Program-made: the position numbers and the translations under genes
From: Anabaena sp. WA102
GTDB taxonomy: Bacteria; Cyanobacteriota; Cyanobacteriia; Cyanobacteriales; Nostocaceae
Assembly: GCF_001277295.1 (NCBI RefSeq)
Contig: NZ_CP011456.1
Coordinates: forward strand, 4,902,001 to 4,966,000
Length of the DNA: 64,000 nucleotides
Direction of reading: 5' to 3'
The notes under the pieces: model-generated
Seen by the model: the letters and a program-made list of their open reading frames with translations, nothing else
What the model was told of the DNA's origin: nothing
The model's database searches: none
Part shown: piece after piece, positions 6,810 through 15,229 of the stretch
How positions within the stretch are numbered: the first letter of the stretch is position 1
Layout of the letters: each line of letters begins with the position of its first letter

Positions 6810-8384
6810 TTAGCTTTCGCTTTTGCTCATGTGAATGTAATCGTGGCAGCTTTCGTGAATTGCTAGAAGGTTTTTAGTTTTCCAGTTTTGGTGGTTTCCA
6901 TCTATATGATGTAAATGTACCTTCTCGTCACTGAGCATTTTTAACCCACAATGACCACATTTATGGCTTTGCCGTTTGAGGGCTTTAGAGGTGTTATTGT
7001 CATATAACTTACTATTGCGTTCGCTCCAGTAGGTTAAATCTCCATCGTAGGGTGATTTCTCACCTTTGACATTGATGTGTTTGTTTTCGGAGTAAGGAAC
7101 TGTTGGGAATGCTTTCTTTATTAGCTCTTGGCTATTATGGCGATTCTGCTTAGTTTCCTTGTTAAATACCTTGAATGCTCTGTGATTGATGTGCCATAAG
7201 GAAAACTTCGACCCATCCATCTTGCAGAAGCGGTGGTAATTCCTCCAACCTCTGACTACAGGGGCTAATTTCTCAGCCTTTGTGGTAGCACCATAATTCG
7301 AGTTGTTGACGATGAATTTTACTTTCTTGCGGAAAGCTTTGAAGTTGTCCACTGAGGGAGTACATCTAAACTTTCCGTTTTTCTGGACTTTAAAATGCCA
7401 GCCCAGGAAATCAAATCCATCTGTCGCGGCGGTTAGCTTTGTCTTTTTCTCACTGACTTTCATTCCCCGCTCTGCTAGGAACTGACTGATTTTGTCAAGT
7501 ATTTCTGTGGCATCGTCTTGAGGTCGGAGTATTATCACCATGTCATCCGCGTAACGGATTGTTGGCTCGACAATATCTCCATTTGAGGTCTTGTCTGTAA
7601 TTCTGTAGCTAGATATACGGTGATATCTATGAATACTTTCAATCCCATTTAAGGCGATGTTAGCTAACAGTGGACTTACCACTCCTCCTTGGGGTGTTCC
7701 TTGTTCAGAAAACTCTGGATTGACTCCGGCTTTGAGACATCGGAATATTCCCTGTCTTATACTATAAGGAGCGATGAGTCTATCCATTATGGCGGTGTGG
7801 TTTATCCGGTCAAAGCATTTTTCAATATCGAGTTCTATAACTCGTTTATCTATTCCATTAGCTTTAGAGTTTAAGTTGTTGTACAGGTATCTCTGGGCAT
7901 CATGTGCCGAGCGTCCCGTCCTAAAACCGTAGCTCCTAGCGTGGAAGGTTGCCTCATGTGCTGGTTCTAGTGCGTATTTGACAAGGCATTGATATGCCCT
8001 ATCTGCAATAGTGGGGACTTTGAGAATCCGGGTTTTTCCGTCCTTTTTGGGGATGGGTATTTCACGTAATCCCTGGTGTTTCCAGTCGTTACCTTCGGTT
8101 CTAAGTTTTTCACTTAGTTCAAACCTTTGCTCGAATGAGAGCGCGGTTTTGCCGTCTATTCCCGCTGTCTTTTTCCCAGCATTTAGCTGTGTTACTTGAC
8201 GGATAGCCAGTAATCTCGCTGCGGTTGATTTCAGAATCAGCTTTTGTAGGGACTTAGCTTTGCGCTTGTCGCCAACTTGAACAGCTTTGTACACGCGTTT
8301 TTGTAGGCGGAATAAGTTACGACGGAATTGCTTCCAAGGTAACGTTTTCCAGGATTCACTAGAGTTTTCTCTGTGTCTAATCAT
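6810..8384 (-). CDS. ltrA: Group II intron reverse transcriptase/maturase with HNH endonuclease
   Basis: 524 aa from the ATG at 8384, which has TTGGAG about 6 nt upstream; an ATG at 8414 would add 10 residues. Domains in order: an N-terminal RT0-like region (GWK-type helices, LLAIRQVTQLNAGKKTAGID), RT fingers/palm with IPKKDGKTR, the QGTPQGGVVSPLLANI motif and the catalytic YADD. The maturase X domain (VVRGWRNYHRFCK) follows, then an HNH nuclease with C-x2-C, HHIDGNHQNW and CH pairs. All catalytic parts are present, so the intron could be both splicing- and homing-competent. It acts as an RNP with the intron RNA. Confidence 0.95.
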   Translation of the reverse strand: MIRHRENSSESWKTLPWKQFRRNLFRLQKRVYKAVQVGDKRKAKSLQKLILKSTAARLLAIRQVTQLNAGKKTAGIDGKTALSFEQRFELSEKLRTEGNDWKHQGLREIPIPKKDGKTRILKVPTIADRAYQCLVKYALEPAHEATFHARSYGFRTGRSAHDAQRYLYNNLNSKANGIDKRVIELDIEKCFDRINHTAIMDRLIAPYSIRQGIFRCLKAGVNPEFSEQGTPQGGVVSPLLANIALNGIESIHRYHRISSYRITDKTSNGDIVEPTIRYADDMVIILRPQDDATEILDKISQFLAERGMKVSEKKTKLTAATDGFDFLGWHFKVQKNGKFRCTPSVDNFKAFRKKVKFIVNNSNYGATTKAEKLAPVVRGWRNYHRFCKMDGSKFSLWHINHRAFKVFNKETKQNRHNSQELIKKAFPTVPYSENKHINVKGEKSPYDGDLTYWSERNSKLYDNNTSKALKRQSHKCGHCGLKMLSDEKVHLHHIDGNHQNWKTKNLLAIHESCHDYIHMSKSES

Positions 8385-8939
8385 GCTCTGCTCCAATCTG
8401 TGTATTCTGAACACCTCCGACCAATTACGGTCTGTCCTACCCGAACTGAAGGAATTCCGCTGCTCGTCCAGCCTACTTATAGGGTTCGACCGCCCTTAGA
8501 CCTTCAATCCGTTTTTATTCGTTCCCTCGGCTAGATTGTTAGTTCCGTTAGGTGTAGCCACTTCAACCACTGGATTCCCTAGACTCTTACCGCTATTGAA
8601 GAACGATGCGGCGGGAATTAGCTCCAGTAAAGTCAGGTGTTGTTGTTGTGTCCTGCTTTGGACTAGGTTGCTTTTTTAGGCTCTGTTTCACCGTAGGAAC
8701 TCCCCGTTAACGCCAAGTGTCATCTCACAACAGATGTCTGATTGCGTCCTGTTCCCAGCTTCGACCTCCCGATACCGAGTCGGGTCATCGTGGGCAGATA
8801 GGGAGTCATACCTGAGTCTGGTAGATGGGACTTACACCCATATCAGACCGAGAGTTCAACCTTTTTTTCCATGATTGGATTGGGTTGGTTAGCTTATGTA
8901 CGGACTGATTACCGTGATTCAGCTAACAACGAATCGCAC

Positions 8940-9098
8940 TTGTTCTAACCATGTTGCATAGTTTTCCATCACCTGCAACAATTCTGGATCAATCAATTCC
9001 TGATTTGCTTGCAGAATATTATTGAGTTCCTCAACATCAGCACAAGCGAGCAACTTTTCAATTAAATTAATATAAGCTTGTAATCTGGCTTCATCCAT
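8940..9098 (-). pseudogene. First exon fragment of the TPR-CHAT gene
   Basis: The ATG at 9098 has GGAGGG about 8 nt upstream. It encodes MDEARLQAYINLIEKLL, then LNNILQANQELIDPELLQVM and ends ENYATWLEQ at the intron junction. The ILQAN.ELID..LLQVME helix pattern is the N-terminal domain typical of cyanobacterial TPR-CHAT proteins, which fits the C-terminal body at 3693-6383 on the same strand. Reading on into the intron gives a stop after six codons. Splicing at 8939/6721 would give WLEQ-GNNDH in frame. Confidence 0.7.
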
Positions 9099-9227
9099 AA
9101 CCGTACCCTCCAACCCTAAATAGTTAAGATGGAATCTTAATCAATCAAATAATTACATAAATCATAGTTTAGCGTAACATTGCGTGATACCGAGCGATCA
9201 TACTAAAGTTAAGTGGGGTTACATTAC

Positions 9228-9274
9228 TGTGAGTCGTGATTTTTAGGCGATAGCGAAGCGCTCCGTGGGAATCG
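9228..9274. repeat. Dispersed GCGATAGCGAAGCGC repeat copy
   Basis: GTGAGTCGTGATTTTTAGG, then CGATAGCGAAGCGCTCCGTG and GGAATCGCA. It matches the extended unit at 1271-1317, including the AGTCGTGATTTTTAG leader. It lies upstream of the Phd-like gene. The rest of the 9114-9320 gap holds no gene. Confidence 0.75.
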
Positions 9275-9320
9275 CATAACATAGAATAAAATTATAACTG
9301 ACTTCAAAACAGCAAACTAT

Positions 9321-9644
9321 ATGCTAGAAGCAAATGTACGGGACAATCAAGAGCTTTCTGGGCTAATCCAACAAGCCAACTCTAAGGGAGAAGCGATCGC
9401 CTTAGTTCAAGAAGGGCAGCAAAAAGCAGTGCTGTTAAGTTTAGAAATGTTTCAATATTTGATAGGAATTAGTAATCGCCGAGAACAGCTATCAAACGAA
9501 GGATTTGCAACTATGTCCCATCAACTTTTTACCAAATCTGGCTATGACTCGACCGACAAAATTATGGAACTTATTCAGGACGTAAAACAAGAAATATCCA
9601 CAGAAAGAGAGCAAAGGCTAAATGACAGTGAAATCAAGTTCTAG
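9321..9644 (+). CDS. Phd/YefM-like antitoxin
   Basis: 107 aa. The first half fits the prevent-host-death fold: NQELSGLIQQANSKGEAIAL then VQEGQQKAVLLSLEMFQYL, the usual 'helix, then V.. G. ..AVL.S...Y' pattern of a DNA-binding antitoxin. The C-terminal half is helical and charged (IMELIQDVKQEISTEREQR) and would wrap the toxin. Its stop lies inside the next gene (23-bp overlap), a PIN-domain toxin, so the pair is a type II toxin-antitoxin operon. Confidence 0.72.
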   Translation: MLEANVRDNQELSGLIQQANSKGEAIALVQEGQQKAVLLSLEMFQYLIGISNRREQLSNEGFATMSHQLFTKSGYDSTDKIMELIQDVKQEISTEREQRLNDSEIKF

Positions 9645-10092
9645 TCTACCCAAATCGGTATTTCTCGACACAAATATCTACATTCTGGGAGCGCTTGATT
9701 TAAACAGCGATGAAAGCAAAATTTTATCATTGCTAGTCAGTGATGAAAATAGCGATGAGCAAACTAGAGTTATCTTCTCTCAAGAACTTATCGATCAAAT
9801 CTTACGAGTTGGTAAACGCTTGCAAAACAAAGACTGGTCAAGTGGTCTGTTAATAAGACTTTGGCAGCAATTGAAAGTAGATTTCATATTTGTAGAAGAC
9901 CAAGATATTCAAGCGATAGCTGATGCTGGCATAATTCCCCGTGAAGATGCAGGTGTTTATCTAACTGCCAAGCAAGGAAAAGCAAAATGTTTTGTATCCA
10001 GAAATTACAAACTAATTCGCGCACTTGTCGAGCAAACTGAAGAATTTGAATGTTTCACTCCCAGCGAGTTTTTACAAAAATATGCCCCATAA
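9622..10092 (+). CDS. PIN-domain toxin
   Basis: 156 aa. The fold starts at VFLDTNIYILGALDL (first catalytic Asp). Further acidic residues lie in FVEDQDIQAIADAGIIPRED and a closing CFVSRNYKLIRAL segment. The PRED..VYLTAK motif replaces the classic D..I...A, a pattern seen in PIN_3-like toxins. It overlaps the Phd-like antitoxin by 23 bp. RNase activity is inferred from the family. Confidence 0.72.
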   Translation: MTVKSSSSLPKSVFLDTNIYILGALDLNSDESKILSLLVSDENSDEQTRVIFSQELIDQILRVGKRLQNKDWSSGLLIRLWQQLKVDFIFVEDQDIQAIADAGIIPREDAGVYLTAKQGKAKCFVSRNYKLIRALVEQTEEFECFTPSEFLQKYAP

Positions 10093-10144
10093 GCTACGAG
10101 AACTAAACTTCTGAAATTCATGTAAATACTACAAGGATTTAACT

Positions 10145-10786
10145 GTGATTACAAATGCTAGTAGCCTTACCCTTAGCAATCTCCGTCAAACCTTTGGCTT
10201 GAGACTCGACACTAGCGATCGCTTTTTTGATGAATGGTTAAATAATTCACCAACACTAACCGAAGCGGAACTACAAGGACTAGATCGCCTCACTCGCAAC
10301 TATAACTATCTCAGTCAAGAAGAAGCGCCCCTTGAAGAAATTGTTAAGCTTGTCGTGGTGTCGCCATTGCTAGATTTGGCTGGTTTCTATCAATTTCCTT
10401 TTTTGGTAAAAGCAGAAGTAAGTACCAGTATCGAAGTTGCTGATGAAGCTAATGCTATAGCGGTTCAAGGCAGAATTGATATTTTGGTAATCCAAGATAG
10501 TTTTTGGATTTTGGTAATCGAATCAAAACCTGCAAGGCTGGACGTTACCGCAGGAATTCCCCAAGCACTTACTTATTTGTTGAGCGCTCCTAATTTGCAG
10601 TCAAGTTGCTATGGAATGGTGACAAATGGCAGAGAAGTATTGTTTTTGAAATGCAATCGCCACCAAGATGTCCCTCAATATACGCGATCTCACACTTATC
10701 GGTTACTTGAAAATACAGCAGAACGTATTCAAGTTTTACAGGGGCTTAAACAAATTGGGGCTTATATTGGCAATTCAAGAAGTTAG
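10145..10786 (+). CDS. PD-(D/E)XK nuclease-like protein (type I restriction R-subunit N-domain type)
   Basis: 213 aa. The GTG at 10145 has AAGGA about 8 nt upstream. The core is a PD-(D/E)XK-type fold: a glutamate helix (ITEE-like region around EAPLEEIVKLVVVSPLL), QGRIDILVIQDSFWILVIE-SKPARL giving the D-x(n)-E-x-K triad (RID, VIESK), then a helix and TNGREVLFLKCN. This resembles the stand-alone HsdR-N-like proteins common in cyanobacteria. It follows the Phd/PIN pair by 52 bp and could belong to the same transcript. The triad looks intact. Whether it cuts DNA is unknown. Confidence 0.65.
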   Translation: MITNASSLTLSNLRQTFGLRLDTSDRFFDEWLNNSPTLTEAELQGLDRLTRNYNYLSQEEAPLEEIVKLVVVSPLLDLAGFYQFPFLVKAEVSTSIEVADEANAIAVQGRIDILVIQDSFWILVIESKPARLDVTAGIPQALTYLLSAPNLQSSCYGMVTNGREVLFLKCNRHQDVPQYTRSHTYRLLENTAERIQVLQGLKQIGAYIGNSRS

Positions 10787-11254
10787 GCAATGGCTCGAAG
10801 AATATTATCAGGTATTAAGACGCTCATAATCAAGCTTGTAGTTGTAATTTATATAATTTTAGCAATTCTTCATGTATAAGTTAATTTTGAGACAAGCCCT
10901 ATAAAAAATGGCAAATGAGGAAAATTAAGCTAATTTAAAATTATTTATTTCCCCAATCCTTAACCACTGTCAGTCTTGTACCATTAAATTCCAGGGATAT
11001 TTTACAAAGTATAGTCGTCAAATATGTACTAGATAAGTTAAAGATGGAAATAACTGACAAATTGACTCTCAAAGCTTGCTTCCAGCATTCTCATGTCTAA
11101 TTCACCGCAACTGAAGTTGATAAAATTCCCCCCTGTTGGGTAGTTTGTGTAAGGATACAATCACTGCTTAGGCGTGGTATTTCATCTTGACATTTCGCAA
11201 AAATTAACCCAACTTAACTATTTAGCTGCATAGCTATTATTTTTTTTAATTTCC
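10787..11254. other. Intergenic region upstream of topA
   Basis: 468 bp of AT-rich sequence at the boundary between the accessory island and the core genes. It probably carries the topA promoter, but no clear -10/-35 pair, repeat, RNA or ORF could be singled out. Confidence 0.5.
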
Positions 11255-13900
11255 ATGTCAACTCTCGTTATTGTCGAATCTCCCACAAAAGCTCGTACCA
11301 TTCGCAACTACCTACCAAAAGACTATGTGGTAGAAGCTTCAATGGGTCATGTCCGTGACCTTCCCCAATCGGCTAGTGAAATTCCCGCAGCCGTGAAAGG
11401 GGAAAAATGGGCGCAGCTTGGGGTCAATGTAGAAGCCGACTTTGAACCGATTTATGTCGTTCCCAAAGACAAAAAGAAAATTGTCACTCAGCTTAAAGAA
11501 GCCCTCAAGGGTGTAACTGAACTGATTTTAGCAACAGACGAAGACCGGGAAGGGGAAAGTATTAGTTGGCATTTATACCAATTGCTCAAGCCGAAAGTGC
11601 CAACAAAGCGCATGGTATTTCATGAAATTACCAAGGAAGCCATTCAAAAAGCTTTGAAGGACTGCCGTAATATTGATGAGCAGGTAGTTCGCGCCCAAGA
11701 AACCCGAAGAATTTTAGACCGATTAGTAGGATATACCCTATCGCCGCTACTGTGGAAAAAAATTGCCTGGGGGTTATCCGCTGGGCGAGTGCAATCTGTA
11801 GCAGTACGTCTATTAGTAATTAAAGAACGCCAGCGTCGGGCTTTCCATGAAGGCACATACTGGGATTTAAAAGCCAGTTTAGAACAAGAAAAAAGTCTAT
11901 TTAGCGCAGTCCTGGTGACTCTAGGCGGCACGAAAGTTGCCACAGGCAGCGATTTTGACTCAACAACGGGCAGAATTACCACAGGTCGCAATGTAATTTT
12001 ACTTAATGAAGAGCAAGCGGAAACTCTAAAAACCCGTCTAGAAGGGAAAATCTGGACAGTGACGGATATGGAAGAACGTCCTGTCACCCGCAAACCAGCG
12101 CCACCGTTCACTACTTCCACACTGCAACAAGAATCTAACCGCAAGTTGCGCTTATCGGCACGGGATACGATGCGAGTGGCTCAAAATTTGTATGAGCAGG
12201 GGTATATTACCTATATGCGGACAGATTCGGTACATTTGTCCGACCAAGCGATTACCGCTGCCCGTGCTTGTGTAGAGCAAAAATATGGAAAACAATACCT
12301 TAGTCCTCAACCTAGACAATACACGACCAAATCTAAAGGCGCACAAGAAGCTCATGAAGCCATTCGTCCCGCTGGTAGTAGTTTCCGCACACCCCAAGAC
12401 ACAGGTTTAGCTGGACGCGAGTTCGCTCTTTATGATTTGATTTGGAAGCGTACAGTCGCCTCACAAATGGCTGACTCTCGCCAGACTCAAGTTACTGTGC
12501 AAATCCAAGTGGAAGATGCTGGTTTTCGTTCCTCTGGTAAGCGGATAGATTTTCCCGGCTACCTCCGCGCTTATGTGGAAGGTTCGGATGATCCTGAAGC
12601 CGCTTTAGAAGACCAAGAAGTAATTCTACCTGCTCTGAAAGTTGGTGATCATCCTCAATGTAAAGAATTGGACGCGGTAGGCCACGAAACCCAACCTCCT
12701 GCCCGTTATACTGAAGCAACTTTGGTGAAAACTTTGGAAAGTGAAGGCATTGGTCGTCCTAGTACCTACGCCAGCATTATTGGCACAATCATTGATAAAG
12801 ATTATGCTCAGTTGCTGAATAATGCTCTAATTCCTACTTTCACGGCTTTTGCTGTGACTGATTTACTGGAAAAACATTTTCCAGATATTGTTGACCCTAG
12901 TTTTACTTCTAAAATGGAGCAAACCTTGGATGAAATTTCCACGGGTGAAGCTCAATGGCTACCCTACTTAAAGAAATTCTATCTTGGTGAACAAGGTTTA
13001 GAAACTTTGGTAAGGGAAAGGGAAACAGAAATTGATGCCGGCAAGGCTAGAACTGTAGAACTAGAAAATTTAGATGCTAAAGTCCGTATTGGTAAATATG
13101 GACCTTACATTGAAGTTACCAATGGTGAGGAAGTAATTACCGCTTCTATTCCTAAGAACCTGACTCCGGCTGACCTTGACCCTAAACAGGTGGAAATTCT
13201 CCTCAAACAAAAAATTGTCGGACCTGACCAAGTTGGTCGTCACCCAGAAACCGGAGAACCTATTTATATCAAGATTGGTACTTATGGACCTTATGTGCAG
13301 CTAGGCGATAAGACTGAGGAAAATCCTAAACCCAAACAAGCTTCTTTCCCCAAGGGTGTGACACCGGAAACACTCACTTTGGATATGGCTGTTGGTTTAT
13401 TATCTCTTCCCCGTGCTTTGGGAACTCACCCAGAAACTGGTGGCAAAGTCCAAACTAGTTTAGGAAGATTTGGCCCCTATGTTGTCCATGACCAAGGAAA
13501 GGAGGGAAAAGATTATCGTTCTCTCAAATCTACTGATAATGTCTTGACAATTTCTTTGAATCGTGCTTTAGAATTATTGGCAGAGCCGAAAAAGGGTCGG
13601 GCCGCTGCTAAGAGTAAGTCTAAGGAAGCTTTACGGGAGTTGGGTACGCATCCAGAAGATGATTCACCAGTTAATATCTATGATGGTCCTTATGGTCCTT
13701 ACATTAAACACGGGAAAACTAATGCCAGTATTCCCGAAGGTGAATCAGTGGAAAATATAACTTTGTCTACAGCTATTGAATTACTTTCAGCTAAAGCATC
13801 TACAAAATCTACACGGAAAACCACTAAATCTACTACTAAGTCAACTGCTACTACTAAATCAACAAAGACTAGAGCGAAAAAGACAGACGCGGCGAGTTAG
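11255..13900 (+). CDS. topA: DNA topoisomerase I (type IA)
   Basis: 881 aa. It relaxes negative supercoils by a single-strand break. The N-terminal TOPRIM domain (STLVIVESPTKARTIRNYL, SMGHVRDLP, ATDEDREGE with the DxDxE-type acidic residues) is followed by the catalytic domain with the active tyrosine in GYITYMRTDSVHLS. The C-terminus has no Cys4 zinc fingers; it carries repeated GPYGPYIKHG/RFGPYV-type modules (at least four). It ends in a Lys/Thr/Ser-rich tail of about 30 residues, usual for cyanobacterial TopA. ATG start at 11255. It stands alone, with repeat-rich spacers on both sides. Confidence 0.97.
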   Translation: MSTLVIVESPTKARTIRNYLPKDYVVEASMGHVRDLPQSASEIPAAVKGEKWAQLGVNVEADFEPIYVVPKDKKKIVTQLKEALKGVTELILATDEDREGESISWHLYQLLKPKVPTKRMVFHEITKEAIQKALKDCRNIDEQVVRAQETRRILDRLVGYTLSPLLWKKIAWGLSAGRVQSVAVRLLVIKERQRRAFHEGTYWDLKASLEQEKSLFSAVLVTLGGTKVATGSDFDSTTGRITTGRNVILLNEEQAETLKTRLEGKIWTVTDMEERPVTRKPAPPFTTSTLQQESNRKLRLSARDTMRVAQNLYEQGYITYMRTDSVHLSDQAITAARACVEQKYGKQYLSPQPRQYTTKSKGAQEAHEAIRPAGSSFRTPQDTGLAGREFALYDLIWKRTVASQMADSRQTQVTVQIQVEDAGFRSSGKRIDFPGYLRAYVEGSDDPEAALEDQEVILPALKVGDHPQCKELDAVGHETQPPARYTEATLVKTLESEGIGRPSTYASIIGTIIDKDYAQLLNNALIPTFTAFAVTDLLEKHFPDIVDPSFTSKMEQTLDEISTGEAQWLPYLKKFYLGEQGLETLVRERETEIDAGKARTVELENLDAKVRIGKYGPYIEVTNGEEVITASIPKNLTPADLDPKQVEILLKQKIVGPDQVGRHPETGEPIYIKIGTYGPYVQLGDKTEENPKPKQASFPKGVTPETLTLDMAVGLLSLPRALGTHPETGGKVQTSLGRFGPYVVHDQGKEGKDYRSLKSTDNVLTISLNRALELLAEPKKGRAAAKSKSKEALRELGTHPEDDSPVNIYDGPYGPYIKHGKTNASIPEGESVENITLSTAIELLSAKASTKSTRKTTKSTTKSTATTKSTKTRAKKTDAAS

Positions 13901-14060
13901 GGAAGGGGCAGGGAGTGGGGGGAGTGGGGGAGTGGGGGGAGTAGGGGGAGTAGGGGAGAGATTTCTTCCTTCTGAACTCCTGAATGGGCGCAGGCCCTGC
14001 GCCCCTACCTCCTGATAGCGCAGCGTGGTGTTAGCGATACTCCTGAAATCGTGACTTCTG
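13901..14060. repeat. Composite repeat block (G-rich 9-mers plus palindromes)
   Basis: Starts with GGGGAGTGG/GGGGAGTAG units, then TCCTGAATGGGCGCAGGCCC and TGCGCCCC (an 18-bp GC palindrome), then GATAGCGCAGCGTGGTGTTA, then CTCCTGA units. The same set in the same order, or inverted, occurs at 26850-27112, 29845-30068 and 37614-37957. Confidence 0.85.
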
Positions 14061-14272
14061 ACTCCTGAATTCATATCACTAATTACCCATTAGTAATTAT
14101 GAATGTGATAATCTAATAAGTAAGGGAAAACACAAAATTAAAATTTCATAGTAGGACTTACCATACTTGTGGAAATGTGTCAACCCTGCCAAGGCTAGAA
14201 GTGCGATAATACGCCAGTTTCTGCGACCCGGTTAAATAAAATTGAGGTACTATCTCAGGAGCGGTCAGTTTA

Positions 14273-14413
14273 ATGGATTATATAGAAAAGGTGCTGGAAA
14301 AGCTGAAAGAATTAGCGCGGAAGTTAATTGATAGTCTGCTAGGTCCAGAGGCTGAACCGGAACCGGAACTGATTCCGATTCCTGTACATGAACGTTCTAT
14401 GCGCCGTCGCTAA
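14273..14413 (+). CDS. Small conserved cyanobacterial protein upstream of aroQ
   Basis: 46 aa, ATG at 14273 with AGGAG about 12 nt upstream. It encodes an amphipathic helix (MDYIEKVLEKLKELARKLID) followed by a Pro/Glu tail (GPEAEPEPELIPIP) ending in RRR. A helix plus acidic-proline tail of this size is seen in short cyanobacterial proteins at this locus; the function is unknown. It overlaps the longest possible aroQ frame, which supports a later aroQ start. Codon pattern and RBS favour a real gene. Confidence 0.6.
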   Translation: MDYIEKVLEKLKELARKLIDSLLGPEAEPEPELIPIPVHERSMRRR

Positions 14414-14438
14414 AGTTTTTAAGGTGTGGGAGTTGAAT

Positions 14439-14882
14439 TTGCCAGCTTTAAGTATTCTTGTGCTGCATGGACCAAACCTAAATTTGCTGGGACTTAGAGA
14501 ACCGGGAATTTATGGTTCTTTGACTTTGGCAGAAATTAATCGCTTGTTAGAGTCCAAAGCAATGGAACTGCAAGCAGGTATATTTTCCATGCAGTCAAAT
14601 CATGAAGGGGTTTTAGTAGATGCTATTCACGGGGCATTAGGAAAGCATCAGGGGATTGTGATTAACGCTGGGGCTTACACTCATACTAGTGTGGCTTTGC
14701 GGGATGCGATCGCTGCTGTTAATTTACCTACTGTTGAAGTACATCTGAGTAATATTTATCGTCGGGAAGATTTCCGTCATCATTCTTATATCGCACCAGT
14801 GGTAATTGGCCAAATCAGTGGCTTTGGCGCTCAAAGTTATTTGTTAGGTCTGGAAGCACTGGTGTATTATTTAAGGCAGTAA
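14439..14882 (+). CDS. aroQ: 3-dehydroquinate dehydratase, type II
   Basis: 147 aa from the TTG at 14439, six nt after GGGAG; in-frame starts exist at 14388 (ATG) and 14424 (GTG). It dehydrates 3-dehydroquinate in the shikimate pathway. Type II motifs are clear: LVLHGPNLNLLGLREPGIYG (flexible loop with the catalytic Arg/Tyr), SNHEGVLVDAIHGA, INAGAYTHTSVALRDAI and VEVHLSNIYRREDFRHHSY. The length fits the family (about 146-150 aa). It starts shortly after the small protein at 14273 and is probably co-transcribed with it. Confidence 0.95.
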   Translation: MPALSILVLHGPNLNLLGLREPGIYGSLTLAEINRLLESKAMELQAGIFSMQSNHEGVLVDAIHGALGKHQGIVINAGAYTHTSVALRDAIAAVNLPTVEVHLSNIYRREDFRHHSYIAPVVIGQISGFGAQSYLLGLEALVYYLRQ

Positions 14883-14883
14883 T

Positions 14884-15071
14884 AGGCAAGAGGCAAGAGG
14901 CAAGAGGCAAGGGGCAAGAGGGAAGAGGCAAGAGGCAAGGGGCAAGGGGCAAGAGGCAAGGGGCAAGGGGCAAGAGGCAAGAGGCAAGAGGCAAGAGGCA
15001 AGAGGGAAGAGGGAAGAGGCAAGGGGCAAGGGGCAAGAGGCAAGAGGCAAGGGGCAAGGGGCAAGGGGCAA
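14884..15071. repeat. GGCAAGA/GGCAAGG heptamer array
   Basis: About 25 tandem copies of the 7-mer GGCAAGA, varying to GGCAAGG or GGGAAGA. It belongs to the STRR class of filamentous cyanobacteria. Several minus-frame ORFs across it (PLASCLLPLAPC-type) are artefacts of the repeat. Confidence 0.95.
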
Positions 15072-15086
15072 GAAAGAGTTATTTAA

Positions 15087-15218
15087 ATTACCAATTACCA
15101 ATTACCAATTACCAATTACCAATTACCAATTACCAATTACCAATTACCAATTACCAATTACCAATTACCAATTACCAATTACCAATTACCAATTACCCAT
15201 TACCTATTACCTATTACC
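15087..15218. repeat. ACCAATT heptamer array
   Basis: Tandem copies of ACCAATT, ending in ACCCATT and ACCTATT variants. It lies directly after the GGCAAGA array and stops 12 bp before the next start codon, so it occupies that gene's leader. Confidence 0.95.
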
Positions 15219-15229
15219 AGTCAAAAATT

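Larger units (their letters stand above)
6721..8939 (-). mobile_element. Group II intron (CL/chloroplast-like type) with its own RT
   Basis: A complete intron on the minus strand. The 5' end is GTGCGATTCG at 8939, the conserved GUGYG start, right after the codon CAA of the interrupted gene. The first 550 bases are structured and non-coding (domains I-IV), the ORF sits in domain IV, and domain V is a 34-nt hairpin at 6767-6800 with domain VI after it. The 3' end is put at 6721 because joining there restores the host reading frame; it could lie up to 3-4 bases further in. Orientation is sense to the host gene, as expected for an intron that can splice out. Confidence 0.9.

Noticed and set aside
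14815..15101. Overlapping minus-strand ORFs rich in PLASCLLPLAPC
   Set aside because: They are translations of the GGCAAGA heptamer array in several frames, with no RBS and no non-repeat sequence.
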